Source: Candidatus Rokuibacteriota bacterium
GTDB lineage: Bacteria; Methylomirabilota; Methylomirabilia; Rokubacteriales; CSP1-6
Direction: 5' to 3'
NCBI GenBank assembly: GCA_003220195.1
Contig: QHRT01000171.1
Coordinates: 1-9,565 of the forward strand
DNA: 9,565 bases
Shown here: in pieces, positions 1-5,699 of the stretch
Position numbering within the stretch: position 1 is the stretch's first letter
Layout of the letters: each line of letters opens with the position of its first letter
Made by a program: the position numbers and the translations under genes
The notes under the pieces: generated by a model
Told to the model about the DNA's origin: nothing
The model's database searches: none
What the model saw: the letters and a program-made list of their open reading frames with translations, nothing else

Positions 1-799
1 CGTCGGCGCGCGCGAGCATCGCGGCGTCGGGCTGCTCGGCGGGGACGGTGGCCTTCCGGACGAGACTTCGCGCGACGAGATACGGGGCGATCTGGCGCCA
101 CGGCGACGACGGGTCGTCTCGGACCTCGGCGAACAGTCGCGCCGCGTCGTCGAACTCACCCGCGTAGAAATGCGCCGCCGCGATCTGGTACGTGCGGTCC
201 GCCCGCAGCAGCGAGGAGGCTCCACCGTTCACCGCCGGCGGGATGTGACGGCCGCCGCTGCAGTTGACAAAGACGTCGTCCTGCGCGGCGAGCCAGGCTT
301 TGAGGTCGGGACTCGCGGCGCCCCAGACACGCGCGCGGTCCTCGAGTGTGTGCGCGGCCGTGAGGAACGCGTCGTCGGGACAGTTCACGAACACGCTGAA
401 GGGCGCCGCCTTGCGGTACACGTCGATCACGGCCGCGGCCGGCGCACCGCCCACGATCGCGCGCGCGTCGCGCCATCGCGCGAGCGCCTGACGTCGTGCC
501 GGCTCGCCGAAGTCCGCGGGTCGCTGACGCTCGTTCCACAGGGCGAGCACGGCGGTCTGCTCGTCGCGATCCAGACCGATGCCGCTCAGGTGGCGATACG
601 CGACGGCCAGGTAGGCGTCACCGTACGTCGGCTCCACGATGCCGAGCGTGCCGCCGGCGAACCGGTCGAGCGGCGGGTCCGGACGGTCCGTGCGAGCGAA
701 GATCGCCTCCGGCAAGAACGGGCCGCATGACATCGCCGTCGCGGCAACAGCGAGGACGATGACCAGCGCGACGACCACGCCGAGCTGGATCCGCGTCAC
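1..799 (-). CDS. Large CGPF-type putative lipoprotein, N-terminal part (cut by left edge)
   Basis: Partial gene, read from a GTG at 799-797 and open through the left edge (about 266 residues visible). The first 22 residues are a basic start plus a hydrophobic run, followed by Ala-Met-Ser-Cys-Gly-Pro-Phe with Cys25. This looks like a lipoprotein or exported-protein signal, so the product is probably outside the cytoplasm. After that the protein is soluble-looking and rich in Asp, Arg and Ala, with helical-repeat-like stretches such as a TYQIAAAHFYAGEFDDAARLF segment near residue 215. That is reminiscent of TPR-like repeats, but I cannot assign a family. The start overlaps the DUF3142 stop as GTGA (799-796), so translational coupling is likely; only weak purine-rich sequence precedes it. 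From memory, proteins beginning with a CGPF motif often accompany DUF3142 genes. Function unknown. Confidence 0.75.
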   Translation of the reverse strand, partial: MTRIQLGVVVALVIVLAVAATAMSCGPFLPEAIFARTDRPDPPLDRFAGGTLGIVEPTYGDAYLAVAYRHLSGIGLDRDEQTAVLALWNERQRPADFGEPARRQALARWRDARAIVGGAPAAAVIDVYRKAAPFSVFVNCPDDAFLTAAHTLEDRARVWGAASPDLKAWLAAQDDVFVNCSGGRHIPPAVNGGASSLLRADRTYQIAAAHFYAGEFDDAARLFAEVRDDPSSPWRQIAPYLVARSLVRKATVPAEQPDAAMLARAD

Positions 800-1575
800 G
801 GGTCCATTCCGAGTTGCCGCAACGCCGCGGTCACGCTGTCGCTCGACCAGGGCCGCGGGTGGAACACGTAGACCCGACGGTCACTCCACGATCTCGTCGG
901 GATCGTTTCGTCCGTCGAAACTCCCACGGCGCGACGGCACACGTCGGGCCGGAAGTCGCGGCCGGCATCCACGTGCGCCCGGATGCGCCGGTCGTCGACG
1001 CCCATGCGGAACAGCATCGGCACCGCCTCGTCGATCGGCATCCCCGCGAGCCACGTGTCGTGAGTGCACCAGGACGCCAGCGCGGTGATGGACAGTCGCG
1101 TGGCGGGAAGCCGTTGCCGCAACGCGATCAGCATCTCGCGATAGAACCGACGCTCCGACAGCGCGGCGTCGAAGTCGATCTGGATGCCCGCGATCCGGGG
1201 ATTCGCTTCCACCGCGATCGTGTCGACCAGAGCGCGCTCCAGCGTTTCGGAATATGACGGTGGATGAGCCCGGTCCGCCTCGACGCGCACGACCGCGAGC
1301 ATGATGGCGCCGTCGGGCACGCGGAGGCGCTGCATCCGCGGCCGGGTCAGGACGTCATCGCCCCGGAGCCGCACGGTGCGGGCGAGATACGCGACGCCGA
1401 TGCGACGCGGGTCGAGGAACGACAGATCCTCGCTGCGCTCCCACGCCCAGACGAAGACGTCGGGAAGACGGGCTGCCGCAAACGCGCGCGTGGTGAACGC
1501 GGCGTGGCGGTCGGGCGCCGAACCGCCGAGGCAGAGTGCGAGACCACCAAGACCCATCACGATCAACCGGCGCAT
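796..1575 (-). CDS. DUF3142 domain-containing exported protein
   Basis: A 259-residue protein read from ATG 1575-1573 to TGA 798-796. Residues 4-18 are hydrophobic and contain Leu-Ala-Leu-Cys15, an imperfect lipobox (Leu at -1), so it is exported or membrane-anchored. Domain landmarks are FVWAWER (41-47), GIQIDFDA (130-137), LSITALASWC (161-170) and EAVPMLFRMG (183-192); I recognise this set as DUF3142. The alternating hydrophobic strands and the Asp134-Phe-Asp136 strand end resemble a TIM-barrel glycosidase-like layout (inference, no activity known). The same frame stays open upstream to 2244 through the lectin gene, but that extension is antisense to a clear gene and the hydrophobic leader marks 1575 as the start. 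No strong Shine-Dalgarno sequence is visible. It is the first gene of a two-gene unit with the lipoprotein-like gene after it. Confidence 0.83.
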   Translation of the reverse strand: MRRLIVMGLGGLALCLGGSAPDRHAAFTTRAFAAARLPDVFVWAWERSEDLSFLDPRRIGVAYLARTVRLRGDDVLTRPRMQRLRVPDGAIMLAVVRVEADRAHPPSYSETLERALVDTIAVEANPRIAGIQIDFDAALSERRFYREMLIALRQRLPATRLSITALASWCTHDTWLAGMPIDEAVPMLFRMGVDDRRIRAHVDAGRDFRPDVCRRAVGVSTDETIPTRSWSDRRVYVFHPRPWSSDSVTAALRQLGMDP

Positions 1576-1656
1576 CACGGGTCCGGATGATAGCCTGATC
1601 GTGCGCCTGCGGACATGCACAGCGCGCACAAGAACGTCCCACGGGAGGAATCGACG

Positions 1657-2334
1657 ATGAAGCCGACGCTCCGACTGGCGATTCTCGGCGCCGCGGCCCT
1701 GATGCCGCTCTTCCTGGCCGGAACAGCGGCGACACAGCAGTCCGACATGACGTTCTTCATCACCAGCGCCGGGTCGGGAAAGGGCGCGGACCTCGGTGGC
1801 CTGGACGGCGCGGACAAGCTCTGTCAGACGCTCGCTCAGTCTGCCGGCGCCGGCAGCCACAAGTGGCGCGCGTATCTTGCGACGCAGGCCGCCGGGGGGC
1901 AAACCGCCGTCAACGGCCGGGATCGTATCGGGCGTGGCCCGTGGAAGAACGCGAAGGGGGAGACGATCGCCACGAGCGTCGACGACCTGCACAGCGCGAA
2001 CAACAAGATCAACAAGCAGACGGCGCTCACGGAAAAGGGTCAGCCCGTCAACGGCCGCGGCGATCAGCCGAACATGCACGACATCCTGACCGGGACTCAA
2101 CCGGACGGCACCGCATTCCCGGCGGGCGAGGATCGAACGTGCAAGAACTGGACGAGCAGCGGCGAAGGCGCCGCGATGCTGGGACACCACGATCGTCAGG
2201 GGTTGCGGGACGACGACGCCTCGAAGTCCTGGAACTCGTCGCATCCGTCGCGCGGTCAGGGCGGCGGCTGCAGCCAGGACGCGCTGAAGAGCACGGGAGG
2301 CAACGGCCTCCTCTACTGCTTCGCGAGCGATTAG
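1657..2334 (+). CDS. Secreted lectin-like protein (C-type-lectin/endostatin-like fold)
   Basis: A 225-residue protein. ATG 1657 is chosen because GGGAGGA (1643-1649) lies 7 nt upstream and the protein then begins with a classic signal peptide (MKPTLRLAIL plus a hydrophobic run to about residue 20, likely cleavage after Ala-Gly-Thr-Ala-Ala near 25). An ATG at 1615 in the same frame would add 14 charged residues and has no ribosome site. The mature part has MTFFITSAGSGKGADLGGLDGADKLC near the start, RAYLATQ (71-77), NGRGDQPNMHDILTG (132-146), TCKNWTSSGEG (161-171), SWNSSHPSRG (191-200) and a Cys-containing C-terminus. Cys56, 162, 205 and 221 could form two disulfides. This pattern matches small bacterial exported proteins usually annotated as lectins; the ligand is unknown. 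It is divergent from DUF3142 and its stop is 3 nt from the livF stop. Confidence 0.82.
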   Translation: MKPTLRLAILGAAALMPLFLAGTAATQQSDMTFFITSAGSGKGADLGGLDGADKLCQTLAQSAGAGSHKWRAYLATQAAGGQTAVNGRDRIGRGPWKNAKGETIATSVDDLHSANNKINKQTALTEKGQPVNGRGDQPNMHDILTGTQPDGTAFPAGEDRTCKNWTSSGEGAAMLGHHDRQGLRDDDASKSWNSSHPSRGQGGGCSQDALKSTGGNGLLYCFASD

Positions 2335-2337
2335 CGC

Positions 2338-3042
2338 TCAGATACCCAGGTAAGCCTTCTTGACGCCCTCGTCGCGCAGGAGCTCCTGCGCGTTGCCCTG
2401 CATGACGAGGCTGCCCGTCTCGAGCACGTAGCCGTACTGCGCCAGCGTCAGCGCGAGCATCGCGTTCTGCTCGACCAGGATGATCGAGACGTCGCGGTCG
2501 TTGATCTGGCGGATGATCTTGCCGATCTCCGCCGTCATGATCGGCGAGAGTCCCATCGACGGCTCGTCGAGCAGGAGCAGCTTCGGGCGGCTCATCAAGG
2601 CTCGCGCGATGGCGAGCATCTGCTGCTCGCCGCCCGAGAGCGAGCCGGCGACTTGCCGGCCGCGCTCCTTCAAGATCGGGAAGTGCTCGTAGATCATGCC
2701 GAGGGTCGACGCGATGTCCTTCTGGCGTCGCGCGCGATAGGCGCCCATCTTGAGATTCTCGAGCACGGTCATCTTCGGAAACAGCCGGCGACCTTCCGGG
2801 ACGTGCGCGATGCCGAGGCCCACGATCTCGTGGGGCGCTCGACCGAGGAGAGACGCCGTCTCGAAACGCACTTCGCCGCTGCTCGGCCTCACCAGGCCGG
2901 TCAACGCGCGAAGGCTCGTCGTCTTGCCCGCGCCGTTCGCGCCGATCAGGCTGACGATCGAGCCGGCGGACACGGAGAACGACACGCCCTTCACCGCTTC
3001 GACCGCGCCGTAGCGGACGCGCAGGTCCTTGACGTCAAGCAT
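2338..3042 (-). CDS. livF: Branched-chain amino acid-type ABC transporter ATP-binding protein LivF
   Basis: A 234-residue cytoplasmic ATPase, normal length for LivF. It has Walker A GANGAGKT (34-41), the LivF-type VPEGRRLFPKMTVLENL segment (81-97), ABC signature LSGGEQQ (135-141) and Walker B KLLLLDEP (154-161). The switch position reads LVEQN with Gln192 where many ABC proteins have His; that is the family norm for LivF. It should pair with LivG to power the LivHM permease. ATG 3042-3040 overlaps the end of livG by 8 nt and no strong ribosome site is seen, consistent with coupled translation. It is the last gene of the operon; its TGA (2340-2338) abuts the convergent lectin gene, leaving no room for an intergenic terminator. 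Confidence 0.96.
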   Translation of the reverse strand: MLDVKDLRVRYGAVEAVKGVSFSVSAGSIVSLIGANGAGKTTSLRALTGLVRPSSGEVRFETASLLGRAPHEIVGLGIAHVPEGRRLFPKMTVLENLKMGAYRARRQKDIASTLGMIYEHFPILKERGRQVAGSLSGGEQQMLAIARALMSRPKLLLLDEPSMGLSPIMTAEIGKIIRQINDRDVSIILVEQNAMLALTLAQYGYVLETGSLVMQGNAQELLRDEGVKKAYLGI

Positions 3043-3796
3043 GCGCGATGCCTGCGCCGAGATACGCCTGGATGACGTCGCGGCTCGTGCTCACTTCGGC
3101 CGGTGTGCCCTCCGCGAGCTTCTGGCCGAAGTTCAGCACGACGATGTGCTCGCACGTGCCCATGACCGCCTTCATGTTGTGCTCGACGAGGAGGATCGTC
3201 GTGCCACGATCGCGGATCTCCTTGACCAGCGACATCACCCGGCCGCTCTCGTCCAGGTTCATGCCCGTGACCGGCTCGTCCAGGAGCAGGAGCCGCGGGC
3301 GCGCGGCGAGCGCCATCGCGATGCCGAGCACACGCTGGTGGCCGTGCGGGAGACTTCTCGCGGGCTGGTCGGCGTGCGCGCCGAGTCCCGTCAGCTCGAG
3401 CACCTCGCGGGCGCGCGCGACCTCATCGGGCGGATAGACGCGACGGCTCAGCAGCACCGTCCCGATCCCGAGCCGGCTCGAGAGGTGGAGGCCGAGCAGC
3501 ACGTTCTCGAGCGCGGTCATGTCGTGGAAGAGCGTCGTGTGCTGGAAGGTGCGCACGAGACCGCGGGCGGTGATCCGATGCGGTCTCCACCCGGTGATGT
3601 CCTCTCCGTCGAAGGTGATCGATCCCGTCGTCGGCCGGAGGAATCCGCTCAGGAGATTGAAGCACGTGGTTTTCCCGGCGCCGTTCGGACCGATGAGCCC
3701 GACGATCGCGCCCGGCTCCACGGTGAGGTCGACCTGGTTGACGGCGGCCAGCCCACCGAAGCGCTTCGTGAGCTGTCGCGTCGCCAGGAGCGGCAT
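3035..3796 (-). CDS. livG: Branched-chain amino acid-type ABC transporter ATP-binding protein LivG
   Basis: A 253-residue ATPase from ATG 3796-3794. Walker A is GPNGAGKTT (36-44), the Q-loop Gln is at 85 (VRTFQHT), Walker B is RLLLLDEP (168-175) and the switch His is at 206 (LVEHN). The C-terminal part (EHIVVLNFGQKLAEGTPAEV) is the usual BCA_ABC_TP_C-type extension. The ABC signature is degenerate, LPHGHQ (149-154) instead of LSGGQ; LivG proteins often carry LxYGxQ here, so this is a further drift (Tyr to His). A TTG at 3814-3812 would add six residues (MFPRTE) but lies inside the arm of an inverted repeat, so I prefer the ATG. It is the only liv gene that does not overlap its upstream partner: 54 nt separate livM from this ATG. 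Confidence 0.95.
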   Translation of the reverse strand: MPLLATRQLTKRFGGLAAVNQVDLTVEPGAIVGLIGPNGAGKTTCFNLLSGFLRPTTGSITFDGEDITGWRPHRITARGLVRTFQHTTLFHDMTALENVLLGLHLSSRLGIGTVLLSRRVYPPDEVARAREVLELTGLGAHADQPARSLPHGHQRVLGIAMALAARPRLLLLDEPVTGMNLDESGRVMSLVKEIRDRGTTILLVEHNMKAVMGTCEHIVVLNFGQKLAEGTPAEVSTSRDVIQAYLGAGIAHA

Positions 3797-3803
3797 CTCA
3801 GTT

Positions 3804-3843
3804 CGTGGAAACAATCGAGTGCGGAGCCGTGGATTGTTTCACG
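3804..3843 (-). promoter_or_regulatory. Strong inverted repeat (mRNA hairpin) between livM and livG
   Basis: Nine-base arms GAAACAATC (3808-3816) and GATTGTTTC (3832-3840) are perfectly complementary around a 15-nt loop. With a one-base bulge the stem extends by CGT (3804-3806) pairing with ACG (3841-3843). It begins 8 nt after the livM stop and ends 7 nt before the livG ATG. There is no U-run following it, so it is not a standard terminator. A processing, mRNA-stabilising or translation-damping element between permease and ATPase genes is an inference. The A/T-rich arms stand out against the surrounding GC-rich sequence. Confidence 0.55.
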
Positions 3844-3850
3844 GACTCTG

Positions 3851-4846
3851 TCAGCCGGCGGGACTGGGGCTCGGCGCGGAGGCGGCCCTCCACGACCGGA
3901 GCCCGGCGAGCTTGCCCGGCAGCGTGATGAGTCCGCCGGGCAGGAACAGGATCGTCAGCAGCATCGCGATCGAGAAGAAGATGGTCTCGTAGGCGCTGCC
4001 GCGGAACGGCTCCGAGAGGAGCGACAGGAACATGGCGCCGACGATCGCCCCGACGAAGTGCCCGCGCCCGCCGACGTAGTTGTACACGAGGATGTTCGTC
4101 GCCATCAGGAACCCGAACTCCGGCGGGAACAGGAAGCGGATGAAGTGCGCGTAGAACGCGCCGGCGACGCCGGCGAAGAAGCAGCCGATCATGAACGCGA
4201 GCAGCTTGTGCGCGGCGATGTTGACGCCGAGCGACTGCGCCAGCGGGTCGGCCATGCCGATGCTGCGCCAGATCAGCCCGAGGCGACTCCGCTCGAGCTT
4301 GTACAGGATGGCGAGGATCAGCAGCATGAGCCCGAGCGCCAGGTAGTACTGGCTGGCCTTCGTCGTGAGCGTGATGCCGAGGAGATTCGGTTTCGGAACG
4401 CCGGAAAGCCCGCTCATGCCGCGCGTGAGCGGCACCCAGATCTGGGCGATGAGCCGGATCACCTCCACGAACGCGACGGTCACCATCGCGAAGTAGACGC
4501 CGCGGAGGCGCAGCGCGGGATAGCCGATCACGACACCGACCAGCGCCGCGACGATCGCGCCCGAGAGCAGCGACAGCTCGAACGGCAGCCCGAAATGCTT
4601 CGCGAGCAGCGCGGAGGTGTACGCACCGATCGACATGAAGCCCGAGTGACCGATGTTGAGCTGACCGCACGTGAGCGACGGCCGGAGGCTCGCGGCGAGG
4701 ATCACGTTGGTGAAGACGAGCGCCAGGAGGTGGACGTAGTAGTCGCCGCCCAGCGGCGGCACGAGGAGCGCCAGCAGGACGAGCACGGCGATCACGATCG
4801 CGATGATCGCTTTACCTGGCGCCTGACCGGGGGTCTTACTGGGCAT
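3851..4846 (-). CDS. livM: Branched-chain amino acid-type ABC transporter permease LivM
   Basis: A 331-residue polytopic inner-membrane protein with roughly eight to ten hydrophobic segments, the usual size for LivM. Diagnostic stretches are GQLNIGHSGFMSIGAYTSALL (around 61-81), the LRGVYFAMVTVAFVEVIRLI segment, and YVGGRGHFVGAIVGA in the C-terminal third, which corresponds to the LivM/LivH EAA-like coupling loop region. The C-terminus ends in a Ser/Pro-rich tail (APSPSPAG). ATG 4846-4844 overlaps the livH stop by 11 nt, so translation is probably coupled. It should form the channel heterodimer with LivH. The overall sequence is uninterrupted and family-typical. The transported substrate (branched-chain amino acid, amide, urea or other) cannot be read from the permease. 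Confidence 0.95.
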   Translation of the reverse strand: MPSKTPGQAPGKAIIAIVIAVLVLLALLVPPLGGDYYVHLLALVFTNVILAASLRPSLTCGQLNIGHSGFMSIGAYTSALLAKHFGLPFELSLLSGAIVAALVGVVIGYPALRLRGVYFAMVTVAFVEVIRLIAQIWVPLTRGMSGLSGVPKPNLLGITLTTKASQYYLALGLMLLILAILYKLERSRLGLIWRSIGMADPLAQSLGVNIAAHKLLAFMIGCFFAGVAGAFYAHFIRFLFPPEFGFLMATNILVYNYVGGRGHFVGAIVGAMFLSLLSEPFRGSAYETIFFSIAMLLTILFLPGGLITLPGKLAGLRSWRAASAPSPSPAG

Positions 4847-5699
4847 ACCCGAACAGCCCGGTCGGCTTGAAGAGCAGGACCAGGATGATGAACACGAAGC
4901 TCAGGAGGAACGCGGGCTCCGCGCCGAGGGCGGTGGCGACGATGGAATCGATCAGCCCGAGCATCAGGCCGCCGACGATGGCGCCGGGAATGCTGCCGAG
5001 CCCGCCGAGAATGATGATGATGAACGCCTTCAGGAGCGGCTGCTCGCCCATCATCGGATCGAGCTTGAAGATCGGCGCCATGAGCGCGCCGCTCGCGGCG
5101 GCTAGCGCGAAGCCGATCGCGAACGCGAGCCCGTTCACGACGTGCACGTTCACGCCCTGGAGCGCCGCGGCTTCCTTGTCCTGCTCGATCGCGCGCATGG
5201 CGGCGCCCATCTTCGTCTTGTTGATGAAGAGGTAGAGCCCGACGACGAGCGCGGCGGCGATCGGGATGATGACCAGACGCTCCACCGACACCATCACGCC
5301 GAGGACGTTCTTCGTCCCCTCGAAGACCGGCGGCACGTGCTTGTCGAGCTGTCCGAACACCGGGTAGCCGGCGGCCTGCAGGAAGGTCGTCAGCGCCAGC
5401 AGGGCGACGAGCGTGGGCTCGATGCCGCCTTTGACGGGCCGGTAGATCGAGCGCTCCACGAGATAGCCGAACACGCCGAGCAGCACCATCGCCACGACGA
5501 ACGAGACGAAGTACGGCGCGCCGGACTGGAAGAAGACGTAGTAGATGACGTAGGCGCCGAGCATGTACACGGCGCCGTGGGCAAAGTTGATGATGTGCAT
5601 CATCCCGAACATCAGGGTGAGGCCCAGCGCCATCAGGATGTAGATCGAGCCGATCGACAACCCGATGACCGCACTCTGAACGAGCAGCGAAGCCGTCAA
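4836..5699 (-). CDS. livH: Branched-chain amino acid-type ABC transporter permease LivH
   Basis: A 287-residue integral membrane protein of normal LivH length. Family hallmarks are the N-terminal GLSIGSIYILMALGLTLMFGMMHIINFAHG segment (13-42), ERSIYRPVKGG (82-92) and ILGGLGSIPGAIVGG (230-244) near the cytoplasmic coupling loop, ending with LLFKPTGLFG. The start is TTG 5699-5697, which shares bases with the TGA of the binding-protein gene (TTGA). A TAA immediately upstream in this frame makes it the earliest possible start, and the next codons already encode the conserved N-terminus. No Shine-Dalgarno sequence is visible, so re-initiation from the upstream gene is likely. It should pair with LivM. 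Confidence 0.95.
   Translation of the reverse strand: MTASLLVQSAVIGLSIGSIYILMALGLTLMFGMMHIINFAHGAVYMLGAYVIYYVFFQSGAPYFVSFVVAMVLLGVFGYLVERSIYRPVKGGIEPTLVALLALTTFLQAAGYPVFGQLDKHVPPVFEGTKNVLGVMVSVERLVIIPIAAALVVGLYLFINKTKMGAAMRAIEQDKEAAALQGVNVHVVNGLAFAIGFALAAASGALMAPIFKLDPMMGEQPLLKAFIIIILGGLGSIPGAIVGGLMLGLIDSIVATALGAEPAFLLSFVFIILVLLFKPTGLFGYAQ

Noticed and set aside
156..762. Open frames on both strands across the left end (156-539 minus, 170-730 plus and others)
   Set aside because: These Arg-rich frames overlap the minus-strand frame that starts at 799 with a clear export signal and runs uninterrupted to the edge; they are shadows of it.
1587..1592. TATCAT on the minus strand as a -10 element for DUF3142
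   Set aside because: No acceptable -35 sequence (TGTCCG) lies 17 nt upstream and there is no extended -10 TG. It would give an almost leaderless transcript. Possible, but too weak to list.
1576..2244. Upstream extension of the DUF3142 frame to 2244 (482 codons)
   Set aside because: The extra part is antisense to the lectin-like gene and encodes Arg-rich sequence without a domain. The hydrophobic leader at 1575 marks the true start.
2296..2311. GGAGGC-AACG-GCCTCC hairpin near the end of the lectin-like gene
   Set aside because: It lies inside coding sequence for a conserved-looking Gly-rich C-terminus and is not followed by a T-run, so I do not call it a terminator.
3029..4870. A 613-codon open frame on the plus strand antisense to livG and livM
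   Set aside because: The product is a low-complexity Arg/Glu/His/Asp-rich sequence with no domain, and it runs opposite two unmistakable ABC transporter genes. Long antisense frames of this kind are expected from GC-biased third positions.
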